A stretch of DNA of 64,000 bases from Azolla caroliniana (taxonomy: Eukaryota; Polypodiophyta): contig JBHGNT010000005.1 in the NCBI GenBank assembly GCA_043228905.1, forward strand, positions 11,842,001-11,906,000, given 5' to 3'. This document shows positions 39,961 through 51,092 of the stretch, in pieces. Under the pieces are notes generated by a model. That model made no database searches. It was given only the letters and a program-made list of their open reading frames with translations, and was not told where the DNA came from. Made by a program: the position numbers and the translations under genes. Each line of letters opens with the position of its first letter. Position 1 is the stretch's first letter.

Positions 39961-42900
39961 ATGCAACTGGACATCTCCCGTCGCACACATTCTCTTGGTT
40001 CCATTGCCGGACCCTCAGGCAATTTCACATTGGAGGTATGGCTTTCGTTTAACTCTAGTTCCATTCAATCTGTTGCTTTACTTGATTCTCGGGCATCTTC
40101 TTGCTTCATCGACGTCGCGTTTGCCCAAGCACATGGCGTACCTGTCGTTGGCCTCTCAAAACCCATTCCAGTTGAAGCCATCGACGGGTGCGTCCTCTCG
40201 TCAGGTGCAATTACTCAAGCTACAATCCCATTAGGGCTTCGGGTGGGCTCACACCAAGAGGAGCTCACCTTTTACCTCATCGCATCTCCTCGACATCCGA
40301 TCGTCTTAGGACTAACGTGGTTGGAGGCGCACAATCCAATAGTGGATTGGTGCAACCGCTCGATCACATTTAGCAAGCCAAGATGCTCGTGCAAAAGTAT
40401 GAAGGTAAATTCAGTTTCCTATCCTTCGGAGACGGTCGACTCCGAATTGACTACCCCATCATCCGTCCAGGATGGGTTTGTTTGTGGCACCATTTCTAAC
40501 ACACTCCATGTTATTCCCGAAAAATACCAACACTTCTCCGACGTATTTGAAAAATGTAATGCTGATCGGTTGCCTGAACACCGGCTCTACGACTGTCCGA
40601 TTGATCTTCAAGAAGGTGCGTGTCCACCCTTTGGTCCTCTATATGCGTTGTCTGCACCAGAGTTGAAGGCCCTTCGTGTGTATCTTGATGAGAACCTCGA
40701 GAAAGGCTTTATTCAACCTTCTAAGTCACCAGCCGGGGCCCCCATTTTATTTGTGAAGAAGAAGGACGGCTCTCTACGCTTATGCGTCGACTACCGAGGT
40801 CTCAACAAACTCACTGTGCGCAACCGCTATCCGCTACCTCTGATCCCCGAACTCCTTGATCGGCTCCGAGTTGCGTGTGTCTTCTCCAAAGTTGATCTGC
40901 GTGGCGCGTACAATCTAGTACGCATCAAGCCGGGGGATGAATGGAAAACCGCATTTCGAACACGGTATGGGCATTTCGAATACAAGGTAATGCCTTTTGG
41001 TCTTACTAACGCTCCCGCAGTTTTTCAACATATGATGAACGATATTTTCCGGGAATATCTTGATCTTTTTGTTGTCATTTACCTCGATGATATTCTCGTT
41101 TTCTCGCCAAACATGGAGGAGCACACTCGCCAAGTCCGATTAGTTCTGGCCAAACTTCGCGAGCATGGCCTTTATGCCAAAAGCGAGAAATGCGAGTTCG
41201 ACCGTACCTCGATCGAATTTCTAGGCTACATCATCTCGCCCATTGGCATCACCATGGATATGAAGAAGGTCTCTGTCATTCAGGCGTGGGCGACTCCAAG
41301 GCGACTTAAAGATGTGCAATCCTTCCTCGGCTTTGCGAATTTTTACCGTTGCTTCATCCAGGGGTTTTCCACCCTAGCACAACCTCTTATCGCTCTCACC
41401 CATAAAGGCACTCCATTTTTATGGACCTCGGAGGCACAAAATGCGTTCGACTCACTCAAACACGCATTCATCACTGCCCCGGTGCTGCTACATGCCGACC
41501 CCACAAAACCCTTCCAAGTCGAAACCGATGCCTCTGACTTTGCCATTGGCGCCATCTTATCCCAAGCAGACGACAACAACCTAATGCACCCAGTGGCTTA
41601 CTATTCCCGAAAATTTACGGCATCTGAAATCAATTATCCCATTTACGACAAGGAGCTTGCTGCTATCATTGCTGCCTTTGAAGAATGGCGACCCTACTTG
41701 GCCGGCGCACAACATCGTGTCCAGGTAGTGACTGATCATAAAAATTTAGTTTATTTTTCCACCACTCGTACTTTGAATCGAAGGCAGGCCCGTTGGTCTA
41801 CATTTCTCGCCGACTACGATTTTGAGATCGTATTTCGACCTGGTGGCCAACATGGGAAGGCTGATGCCCTTTCTCGCCGAGCTGACCTTCCACTCCGCCC
41901 TGGGGATGCTGCTTATGCTCAACAATCTAGACGTTTGTTGAAACCCGACCAATTGCATCTATTTGCCACTTGTATGTTGCAGGATGATTCTTTACTCCAA
42001 CAAATCACTGATGCATCCAAGACTGATGCGTTCGCCAACGAGATTCGAGATAGTTTGCAAAACCCCTCCAAGGCGACCAAAAGGAAGGATCTTGACACCT
42101 TCACCATACAAGAGGGTTTGTTGTTCCGAGATCATCTCTTATACGTCCCAGAGGGCCCATGTCGCACCCGGGTGTTGCGGGAATGCCACGATGACCCACT
42201 TGCAGGTCATTTCGGGGTCGCGAAAACCCTCGAGCTAATCTCTCGGGGGTATTGGTGGCCACAACCATGGAAGCTGGTCAAAGAATACATAAAGAGTTGT
42301 GAGGTTTGTGCTCGCTCCAAAGCCATTCATCATCGGCCATATGGCTTACTACAGCCGCTTCCATGTCCTCGTCGTCCTTGGGCCTCTATCTCTATGGACC
42401 TGATAACTGATCTACCCTTGGTCAATAGCTATGACTCGGTGTTGGTCGTTGTCGATCGGTTTACGAAGATGGCTCACTTCACTCCATGCTCCAAAACCAT
42501 TTCCGGAGAAGGAATGGTGCATCTCCTACTCAACAATGTAGTACGTTTGCATGGACTCCCCGATGATGTCATCTCGGATCGCGGACCCCAGTTTGTCTCT
42601 CACTTCTGGCAGCGCCTGCTACAAACTTTAGGCATCTCTGTCAAGTTGTCCTCCGCTTATCACCCCCAAACTGACGGGCAAACGGAGCGTGTCAACCAAA
42701 TCCTTGAGCAGTATCTTCGGTGCTCGGTTAGTTACCAACAAGATGATTGGGTCAACTTACTTTCGCTCGCGGAATTCGCCTACAATAATTCACTCCATGC
42801 ATCGACTGGCGTCACTCCCTTCTTTGCCAACTACGGTTTACATCCTCGCTTCAACATTTCCCTTCCTACCACTTCCGTGAACCCTTCGGCGGAGGATCGT

Positions 42901-43470
42901 GCCCGCATTTTGGAAGAAGTACATCATGATTTATCCTTGGAGCTTAGTCTTGCTAATGAACGATACAAGAAGCAGGCTGATCGCCATCGATCTTCCACTC
43001 CACTCTTTGTCGTTGGAGACATGGTCTGGTTGTTACGTCGACACATCTCTACTACTCGTCCATGTGCGAAACTTGATTACAAGAAGTTGGGACCATTCCG
43101 TATCATCGAGTGCATCAATCCCGTCGCCTTCCGGCTCGCCCTTCCATCCCACTTCCGGATTCACGATGTTTTTCATGTCTCCCTCCTCGAACCCCATTAT
43201 GCTTCACAACTCCCAGGACGTCAAGCCCCACCACCACCACCTGTGCAATTGACGACAGGGGAGGAATACGAGGTCGACCAAATCCTTGACTCGCGTTGGC
43301 ATCGTTGACACTTGCAATACCTCGTCCTATGGAGGGGTTACCCCATGTCTGAGGCCACATGGGAACCATCGGAAAATTTACAAAATGCCCCAGAGGTCAT
43401 CCAAGATTTTCATCACCGATATCCCCACAAACCAGCAGCCGATTTGGGAAGGCGGCGGCGTAAGAGGGGG
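39961..43470 (+). pseudogene. Pol of D: protease, RT, RNase H, integrase, chromodomain
   Basis: A single frame of 1115 codons runs to a TGA at 43306, then continues in frame to 43470. Protease LLDSRASSCFID has Arg for the catalytic-loop Gly. [36 protein letters not shown] and YLDDILVFS (about 41080). RNase H: VETDASDFAIGAILSQ, YDKELAAI and VTDHKNLVYF. Integrase: HDDPLAGHFG ... CEVCARSK, SMDLITDLP, SDRGPQFVSHFW and TDGQTERVNQI. Chromodomain: EYEVDQILDSRW, stop, LQYLVLWRGYPMSEATWEP. RT, RNase H and integrase catalytic residues are all intact. Protease change and chromodomain stop (CGA to TGA type) are the visible defects. Confidence 0.92.
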
Positions 43471-43475
43471 GATAA
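43462..43475 (+). other. Polypurine tract of D
   Basis: AAGAGGGGGGATAA abuts the 3' LTR and resembles that of A2. Confidence 0.85.
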
Positions 43476-43828
43476 TGTCAAGATTCGAACTCTTGACACG
43501 ACCATGTTATAATCTACTATTATGAGTTAACCAAGATATCTAGTACTAGTTATGTATGTAATTGTTCCTTATTATTTTGCTAGCATCATGTGCATAGTTG
43601 CTCCCTTGTAGTATTTACACTTGGCACATGCATGCATACCTACATGCTCTATTGTAGATTCACATGCGTGCAACAAGTATGCATGCCATGTAGTATAAAT
43701 AGAGGAGTTCACCTTGAAGGAATTCAAGGTGAACAACACTAGTTATGGAGTCTTTCCTTTAGTACTATCTTCTTTCTTGTCCATTTGGTTATCTTCTTCG
43801 TTGTCTCTTGAGTTTATGATCCGTGACA
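43476..43828 (+). repeat. 3' LTR of D
   Basis: 353 bp; compared with the 5' LTR I see one A/G and one C/T difference only. Confidence 0.95.
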
Positions 43829-44110
43829 AAGGTTGGGTATTGATCTATGACAACATCCTTGACAAACCAACACCAAGAAAATTGCAAGGTGGTTCAGACC
43901 ATATGTGGTGACGAGTGCTAAACGCCACCTACCACCTCGCGGAGCTTGATGGATCAAGGTTGGCCATACCCATTGCGAGGAAAAGATCTTCAAGAAAAGA
44001 CAAGTTGAGGGTCCTTACCTCAATGACCTCAACAATGACGATAGTAAGGGGGAACCCACAAACGTGAGCGAGGTCAACAAGGACATCGAGGAAATTGATT
44101 GATCACTGTA
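43829..44110 (+). pseudogene. Gypsy B-like (B2) integrase tail
   Basis: In broken frames: WVLIYDNILDKPTPRKLQ, VTSA.., NATYHLAELDGSRLAIPIA, KRQVEGPYLNDLNNDD and VSEVNKDIEEID, stop. It is parallel to 17141-17449 of element B but clearly diverged. It is the right flank of element D's insertion site. Confidence 0.75.
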
Positions 44111-44482
44111 GCCGAAATCTCACATTCTCTTCTTGGCACGTATCGGAGGACGTGCGGTTTGGTGGGGGTGGATGTCGTGAAGATTTTCGGCAACGGTGTG
44201 AAAATCGCGTGAAAAGGAAAATGAGAAGGTGCAATGTGCACACAATGAAAGGGGCAATCATCCTAGGTACTGAACCAAGCAATTAGTAATGAAAAATCTA
44301 GTTATCCTATTGGTGATGTATCTTGTCTCTCAAAATTTAAGTTAAGGGTTCAATATTAGAATTGGAATCTCCGTATCTACCTATCGAATTATCTATCTAT
44401 CTATCTTCAATATTTTCTCGCGTACGCTAGTAAAACATCGAGTCCTTGCGGTTCAGGACCTCAACAATCCCACTTCATTATC
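44111..44482. other. Spacer without recognised gene
   Basis: Mixed sequence with a short (ATCT)n run near 44390-44410. It may include the 3' end of B2 or the leader of Copia E; no LTR or primer site could be fixed. Confidence 0.5.
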
Positions 44483-44599
44483 TTGAACAATCATTTCGGT
44501 CCTCCAATACCACTTGCGGATAGAGGTCTGGTGTTTGTCCGCGCACGTGTGACACGCACATCATCACTTTTGGCACGTGTGTCACACGCCACACGACAA

Positions 44600-45150
44600 C
44601 GGAGAAGCTCAATAGGACAAACTTTGCATCTAGGGAATACAAGATGCATCAATACCTTGTCAGACAAGGTTACTCAAGCTATATCGAAGGAGCTCATGAA
44701 ACACAACCCAACTCAACCCACGCCGACTACCCAGCGTGGGAGCATGCCGCAAGCCGTGTGTTGTATTGCCTTGCATCATGCCTACATGATCACATGCTCG
44801 GCTATATTCGAGAGTTGAAAACACCGAAAGAAGCTTGGAGCAATCTCAAGAAGGTTTTTGCGAACAATACGGTTGCACGAAAGCTCCAACTCCGACAGGA
44901 GTTGAATAACATGCAACAGAGGGATATATCGATCACCGGCTATACCTTGAAGATCAATAAGTTGTGTGATGCCCTCGGATCGATCAACGTCATCATCGAT
45001 GATGACGAGATGGTGCAAATATGCCTCGGCATCTTGGCACATCGATTCGGGACGATTAGATCGGCCATTCTCGTAAGGGAGAATCCACCTTCCTTTTTCG
45101 ACCTTCAGTCGATACTATTGGTGGAGGAAAATCATGCCTGACAAAGGATC
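44600..45150 (+). pseudogene. Copia E Gag
   Basis: UBN2-type Gag: KMHQYLVRQGYSSYIEG, YPAWEHAASRVLYCLASCLHDHML, TPKEAWSNLKKVFANNTVARKLQLRQELNNM and GYTLKINKLCDALGSI. TGA at about 45139. A Gly/Arg-rich piece follows (RRGFGRGNRGRLGKG). No complete zinc knuckle is seen. Confidence 0.82.
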
Positions 45151-45489
45151 AATGCACCTGATGGTTAGATGCTCTACACCCAGTCAAATGATAGAAGAGG
45201 ATTCGGCCGAGGAAATAGAGGTCGGCTCGGCAAAGGCTGACAGAGTCAACCGACTCGAGAATGCAACACCTACCAATGCAAGATGGTAGGAGCAATCCTA
45301 GAGAGAGCTCGGCTGAAGGGGGAGCCATCCTACCGGACCAAGCCATCGCAATATCCCGATCGAATGAGGGTACTGTGGAAAACTCGGCCACTACGAAGAG
45401 GAGTACCAAAAGAAGCAATGAGAATCGACTTCGACTAGTTGACAACTCACTAACTATGCTTCAAATTTCGACTACAACGATCATGGCAA

Positions 45490-46143
45490 AGTGTTTATGA
45501 TGAGGCACAAAACACATTCAATGTTGACACAAGCTGAGATAAGCACCTTTCCTTCGGATAATGTATGGTTTGTTGACTCGGGAGCATCCAATCATATGAT
45601 GTCCCACGAAGATTACTTCAAAGAATTACGAAAGCCCGATCGGCCCGGCTATGTCGAAACCGGAGATGACACAACTCACTCGATCTGGCATGTCGGAAAT
45701 GTCCCATTCGAGAATGATGGAAAATAAACCTACCTCAAAAACCTCTTGCATGTCCCAACCATCACAAAAAATCTGGTCTCAGTCGGCCAGATAGTAGAAC
45801 AAGGCATGCAATGCGGTTCAATAATGAGGGGTGCTTCATTGAAAAAGACAATCAAATCATAGCGCACGGTCGTCGAGAAGGCCGAATGTTCATCCTTGAG
45901 TTGAGCGAGGTGAAGTACGCCATGTTTGCAAATGGCATCAAAGTCGAAACCGACTTGAAACTGTGGCACAAGCGAATCGGCCACATTAATCTCCAAAAGC
46001 TTAAAAGGATGCAATCGAAAGGAGTCGCAATCAGACTTCCGACATTCACTGAAAAGGAGATTACGTGTTTATGTGACGCCTGCCAATTTGGCAAACAACA
46101 CCGAAAACTATTCCCAAAAGATGGGCATATGAGCAAAGGGATC
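45490..46143 (+). pseudogene. Copia E protease and pre-integrase region
   Basis: Protease FPSDNVWFVDSGASNHMMSH has the intact DSGAS site. After stops near 45725, GRREGRMFILEL leads to LWHKRIGHINLQKLKRMQSKGV ... CDACQFGKQHRKLF, the HHCC zinc finger. The sequence stops at GGATC before the chimera's LTR. Confidence 0.85.
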
Positions 46144-46578
46144 TGTCATGATATGGCAAGACTCGAACCCATGACCTTAGGTTATATGGGTCGAGCTCTT
46201 GACCATTAGATCATCTATTATAATACGTAGGATATTATTTTCATTTACATTTTATTATAGGAAATTAGTGTATATTCCAGATTTCTCTGGAACATTCTAG
46301 AAGCTTCAGGATTACTCTTGAAAACACTATAAAAGAGGGCACTAGGCATTATGTTGAACCAAATTGGTTCAACGCCAGTCTTAAGCCTTTAGCCACCATT
46401 GTATATTCTCTTCACATAATACATATCTTTCTTATCATCACTCTCTCCCTCTCTCGATCTCTCTCTTTCTCTCCGTCTCGCTCACTTCTTCCTTCTCTCG
46501 AAGAAGTTCTACACCTCTCATAGTACTAATCCTTCGTTTAGTACTAATTCCTTCTCTGTCTTAGTACTGTTCCTGACA
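46144..46578 (+). repeat. 5' LTR of A3
   Basis: 435 bp, TGTCATGATATGG to TTCCTGACA. TATAAAAG is at 46328-46335. A perfect 8-bp stem GTTGAACC / GGTTCAAC (46353-46373) overlaps the predicted RNA start near 46361. The tRNA-like B box lies on the minus strand at 46159-46169; its A box (46203-46213) has one mismatch. Confidence 0.92.
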
Positions 46579-46580
46579 GT

Positions 46581-46592
46581 TTGAACCAATTT
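46581..46592 (+). other. Self-priming site of A3 with compensating change
   Basis: TTGAACCAATTT lies 2 nt (GT) after the LTR and is the exact complement of AAATTGGTTCAA at 46361-46372, 33 nt from the TATA box. A1 and A2 have G where A3 has A in the site, and C where A3 has T in the LTR, so both partners changed together. Confidence 0.8.
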
Positions 46593-46656
46593 TCCTACCT
46601 TTTGTCTCTCTCATTTCCTACTAATCTCTTATTCCTCTTTTCTTTTCTTTCATCCC

Positions 46657-47252
46657 ATGGTCACTGTTAACGCTGAAGAATATCAATCTGTTTTCTCGGA
46701 ATTTCAATGCTTGGAAGAGAAGTTCCATGCTTTGGAACAAGAAAACCAATGGTTGTTGGGGGATCTTCAGCAAATCTCCTTAGAAAAGTAGCAAACGCAA
46801 CAACAGCATGGGGAACTTGCGTTATGCGTCCAACAATTCAAAGCAACCATCGTAGCGATGCAACAACAAGGGCTCAGAACACAAGGGATTCATAAAGAAC
46901 CCAAGATTGGCCTTCCCACGAGGTTCAATGGAACGCGATCGCAGTTTAGAGGGTTCCTTAACCAGGTACGATTAGTTATTCAAATGCATCCTTCCCGATA
47001 TCCCACCGATGCATCACGAGTGGGTTTAGTAGGCACTTTGTTAAGTGGCTCAGCGTTGTCATGGTTCGCTCCACTATTAGAAAAGGAATCTCCTTTACTC
47101 AACAATTTTGAAGAGTTTCTAGGTGAGTTTAAATCATGTTTCGGAGATACTGACAGCATCAGGACCGCAATCAACAAATTTTGGCGATTACGCCAAGGTG
47201 ACTGTCTAGCCTCCGCATACGCTGCAGATTTTCGCTTACTCGCTGTCGATAT
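46657..47252 (+). pseudogene. Gag of A3, fused to Copia RT
   Basis: From ATG 46657 the frame is open apart from a TAG at 46789-46791. It reads through the capsid region (RGFLNQVRLVIQMHPSRYPTDASRVGLVG, with Arg where A1 and A2 have a stop) to AYAADFRLLAVDI. It then continues in frame into Copia RT (VEQLDVKTAFLHDD). Confidence 0.88.
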
Positions 47253-48507
47253 CCTCAAAGTAGAGCAACTAGACGTGAAGACGGCATTCCTCCACGACGA
47301 CCTCGAAGAAGAGATCTACATGCCGCAACCGGAAGGATTTGTGAAGAAAGGGAAGGAGCACCTGGTTTGCTGGCTGAAGAAGAGCTTATACAGACTGAAG
47401 CAAGCTCCCCGGCAATGGTACCGGAAGTTTGACACCTTCATGACCGATCAAGGGTACCACAAGACGCAAGCCGATCACTGCGTATTTGTGAAGAAATTCG
47501 ACGGAGGAGACTTCTTGATATTGCTCCTATATGTGGATGACATGTTGATCATCGGATAGGACCAAGCGAAGATTCGGATGCCGAAGAAGGCCCTTAACCG
47601 GACATTCTCAATGAAAGACTTGGGTTCGGCAAGACAGATACTGGGGATGCATATCATCCGGGACCGGTCAAAGAAGCAATTGTGGCTGTCACAAGAGAAG
47701 TACGTGACAAAGGTGCTTCAACGGTTCAACATGTCAGACGCGAAACCGGTCAGATCGATACTTCCGGCAAACTGCAAGCTATCTGGTAAGCAAAGCCCGA
47801 AGACGAAGGCAGAGAAGGCGGATATGATGAAGATACCATATGCCTCTACCGTCGGGAGCTTAATGTACACAATGGTGTGTACCCAACCGGATATCGGATA
47901 CGCAGTCGGAGTGGTGAGCTAGTTTATGAGCAATCCCGGCAAGGAGCATTGGAATGTGGTAAAGTGGATACTCCGGTACTTGAAAGGCACCTCAAGTATG
48001 TGTCTCCGTTTCGGCTCCGGTAAACCCCAACTTGACGGTTTCACCGATTCAGATATGTCAGCCGATGTGGATACCAGCCGGTCAACATCAGGATATGTTA
48101 TGACATATGCAGGGGGAGTTGTTTCATGGCAGTCGAGGCTGCAGAAGACGGATGCGTTGTCAACCACGGAAGTGGAGTACATGGCAGTTGTGGAAGCCGG
48201 CAAGGAAATATTATGGATGAAGGACTTCATCGAAGAACTAGGGATCCGGCAAGAGGCATATCGGCTCTATTGCAACAGTCAAAGTGCCATCCACCTTGCG
48301 AAGAACGCGATGTATCATTCTAGGACGAAGCACATCCAACAGAGGTATCACTGGATCCGAGAGCGAGTGGAAGATCGAGAGTTCGTGCTAACGAAGATCC
48401 ACACGGAGGAGAACGGGTCGGATATGTTGACCAAGGTGCTGACACCTGACAAGCTGGATGCATGCCGAAAGCGAATTGGACTAACCAAACATCCCATGCC
48501 GGAGTGA
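47253..48507 (+). pseudogene. Copia K3 reverse transcriptase and RNase H
   Basis: The frame from gag runs LDVKTAFLHDDLEEEIYM, KKSLYRLKQAPRQWYRKF and the catalytic LLLYVDDMLIIG to a TAG at 47557. RT continues in other frames (SMKDLGSARQILGMHIIRDR, SLMYTMVCTQPDIGYAVGVVS, stop) into RNase H (FTDSDMSADVDTSRSTSGYVMTYAGGVVSW, EYMAVVEAGKEILW, YCNSQSAIHLAKNAMYHSRTKHIQQRYHW). It is better preserved than K1. A purine run GAAGGGGGG precedes the LTR. Confidence 0.9.
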
Positions 48508-48517
48508 AGGGGGGGTT

Positions 48518-49105
48518 TGTTAGGATTTCGGTCCCTCCGAATGGGATGATGAAGGCTCGATGAGAACCGGATGATGTGTACCCGGCAAGGAAGACCCGGT
48601 GAGAACTGGATGATGAAGGCCCAGTGAGAACCTCTCACCGGATGAAGGGGCATATATGTAGATATGTTTCTGTTAGCCCATTGGGGCTATATTTGTAAAT
48701 AGCCCGAATGTCACATTAGTATAAATATGACCTAGGGCAAACAGAGTATATGTTGGTCATTCTTTGTGTTGTTGTACAGATCGTAATAGAGAGAGAGAGA
48801 CACACACACACACACACAATGATTCTCTGTTGTAACCGCCGCCAGGCAAAGAGAGTGAGCACGAGGTCATTGCCTCTATGCCTCCCTGTTGTATTCTTTT
48901 GACATAGTGATAATTCGGAGACTATGGGCTCTTGTGGTTTTTCTCTCTCAGGGTTTTCCACGTTAATATCTTGTGTACTCTCTAGTTTACATTGTTTTGT
49001 GTATATGTGCATCTATCTCCACATTCCCATTTTTGTGCTTGTAATTCTCAACGAAGTGATTGAAGACTCGGTTGTGGCCGAGCATTATTTTGCATATTCT
49101 TCACA
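48518..49105 (+). repeat. 3' LTR of Copia K3
   Basis: 588 bp, TGTTAGGATTTCGG to TTCTTCACA. CCGG-rich motifs (CCCGGTGAGAACTGGATGATG and variants) repeat near the start. A (CA)n/(GA)n run lies at 48790-48820. Confidence 0.9.
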
Positions 49106-50011
49106 TTTATGATGAAGGTGGCGACTGTCCGAGAACCAAAAACCTTTTCTGAGGCAGCCAAGGATCTGCAAAGGATCGAAGCCATGAATGAAGAAATGCA
49201 GGCTTTAAGCAAAAACAAGACATGGGATCTTGTTCCCCATTCTACACATAAGAAAGTGATCGGTTGCAGATGGATATATAAGGTAAAATACAATGTCGAC
49301 GGCTTGGTAAATTGCTACAAGGCACGACTCATAGCTAAGGGATACACTTAAACGCACAGAGTGGATTATGAGGAGACTTTTGCCCCGGTGACAAAGATGA
49401 CAACTATTCGGATAGTCATCGCTCTTGCAGCTACACAAGGGTGGCATCTCCACTAAATGGATGTGAAGAATGCCTTTCTACAAGGCGAATTAGAAGAGGA
49501 AGTCTTCATGACTCAACCACCAGGTTTCAATTCGAGTAAACACCCAAAAGCAGTTTGTCGACTCAAGAAGCCTTTATACGGCCTCAAGCAAGCACCGCCT
49601 GCTTGGCATTCAAAGATCACCCAATATGTGCACCAAATCGGCTTTCGAATGTCGAAATTGGACAACTCCCTATACATCTACAATGAGTCGCACAACCTGA
49701 TTTTCATCATCCTGTACGTGGATGATCTGGTCATTAGAGGAAAGGATCTTGCCGAGATCAATAAGGTCAAATCATTCCTATCCGGCAGATTCGAAATGAA
49801 AGATATGCGCGAGCTCCATTACTTCCTCAGTATCGAAGTAATTCAGACACCAATCGGGATATTGATCTCTCAACGGCACTACATTCTTAACTTACTCTAC
49901 AAGTTCGGAATGACCGAGTGCAAGCCTGTGTCTACCCTTTTCGATCAAAATCTAAAGCTTGATGCTGACTCTAGCACCATAGAGTGCGAGTCGACTCAGT
50001 ACCGTGAATGA
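49106..50011 (+). pseudogene. Copia E reverse transcriptase
   Basis: VREPKTFSEAAKDLQ, EEMQALSKNKTWDLVP, GCRWIYKVKYNVDGLV, YKARLIAKGYT, stop, HRVDYEETFAPVTKMTTIR, then [35 protein letters not shown] and the catalytic [10 protein letters not shown]. There are stops at about 49350 and 49455. This is a typical plant Copia RT, clearly different from family K. Confidence 0.9.
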
Positions 50012-50664
50012 TCGACAACTTAATCTATCTCACGATCACTAGGCCCGATCTTAGCTACTCGATCGGCCTCCTTAGCCAATTCATGCAGAACCCATGAAAC
50101 ATTCATCTCGATTGCGCTAAGAGGGTACTTCGGTACGTCAGTGGTATGATGGATTATGACGTCATGTATAAGTCAGACACGGTCCTTCGACTCGAAGGGT
50201 ACACAAACGCAGATTGGGCCGGCTATAAGGCCAATAGACAATCCACTTCCAGATTCGTCTTCTCCCTCGGCAGTGGAGCGATCTCCTGGAGCAGCAAAAT
50301 GTAGCCAATAGTCGCACTGTTGAGCACAGAAGCTGAATACAGGGGCGTGATAGTCATCAAATGCGAGGCTGTCTAGGCTGAAGCGCATATTGAAGGATAT
50401 GGGCGTTCTCATCAAGGATCCGATCTCCTATATTGCGGCAACATGAGCAACATCTACCTGGCTTGAAACCTAGTGTTCCACGTGTGGATTAAGCATTTCG
50501 AAGTGCACTATCACTTCATCGAAGAGCGCGTTCAGGCTAGAGATGTTGATCTTCGACACATCAACACGAATCTTCAAGTTGCTGACATCTTCACTAAGGC
50601 CTTAGGAGTCGACAAGTTCGGGAAATGTACATCAGACCTCGATTGCACGATATCTGCATTGCCA
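50012..50664 (+). pseudogene. Copia E RNase H
   Basis: Broken frames read NLIYLTITRPDLSYSIGLLSQFMQNP, AKRVLRYVSG, LEGYTNADWAGYKANRQSTSRFVF, SSKM, stop, STEAEYRGVIV, HVWIKHFEVHYHFIEERVQARDVDLRHI and LQVADIFTKALG. GCTTGAGGGGGAGTA (about 50666-50680) is the polypurine tract. Confidence 0.88.
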
Positions 50665-50681
50665 AGCTTGAGGGGGAGTAC

Positions 50682-51092
50682 TGGAAAATAGCAGTAATCG
50701 TCGAAAACCAAAATCGAAAAGCAAAGTCGAAGCTGATTCAACCGAATCGAAATATTTCAAAGACTGAACCAAAACAACTTTTCGGCATTCGGAAGTTGTG
50801 TTCGAAGGGGCGTGTTGAGAATCGAACTCAACCTCCCATAGAGATAGTGTTCACACTAGCCAGTGGACATCATACTAGGCTAGTTTTGTAATTAGTAGAA
50901 AGGGTGCTTGCCCTATATCATTTGGTATTTAAACCAACATTTTGTAACTTCGTTACTGTTGGATGTAATCTATCTTTTTACATATACAACCTCTTGTTCA
51001 AGCTCTCTGTCTCTCTTGCCTTACGTGCACTCACTCACACACACATAGCTCGCTCCTGTTGCATAGCACCACTCATGTCTCCCCTTCGTTAG
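50682..51092 (+). repeat. 3' LTR of Copia E (right end lost)
   Basis: It starts TGGAAAATAGCAG directly after the polypurine tract. It is truncated at about 51092, where LTR family S sequence begins. With no second copy in the window, its right boundary is set only by that junction. Confidence 0.7.

Larger units (their letters stand above)
38536..43828 (+). mobile_element. Young complete chromodomain Ty3/gypsy element D
   Basis: 5293 bp with LTRs of 353 bp each (38536-38888, 43476-43828) that differ at two positions by eye, and a perfect 5-bp target duplication aaggt (38531-38535, 43829-43833). Order: LTR, self-priming site, gag, pol in the -1 frame, chromodomain, polypurine tract, LTR. Only three obvious lesions: a stop in gag, DSG changed to DSR in protease, and a stop in the chromodomain. 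It is related to family A but with different LTR sequence. Confidence 0.96.
46144..49105 (+). mobile_element. Chimera of chromovirus A (5') and Copia K (3')
   Basis: The left part (46144 to about 47253) is the 5' LTR, self-priming site and gag of a family A copy (A3). The right part (about 47253-49105) is RT, RNase H, polypurine tract and 3' LTR of a family K Copia (K3). Outer flanks ggatc and tttat do not match, so this is not one insertion. It most likely arose by deletion between two neighbouring elements, which also removed Copia E integrase. Confidence 0.85.
44483..51092 (+). mobile_element. Ty1/copia element E, interrupted and partly deleted
   Basis: Gag, protease and pre-integrase zinc region (44600-46143) lie left of a chimeric element (46144-49105); RT and RNase H (49106-50664), polypurine tract and 3' LTR (50682-51092) lie right of it. 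The integrase catalytic core is missing from both sides, so the interruption came with a deletion. No 5' LTR was recognised. Confidence 0.8.

Noticed and set aside
46139-49110. A3/K3 chimera as one transposed element
   Set aside because: Flanks do not match, the two LTRs are unrelated, and host Copia E is missing its integrase; deletion between two insertions explains it better.
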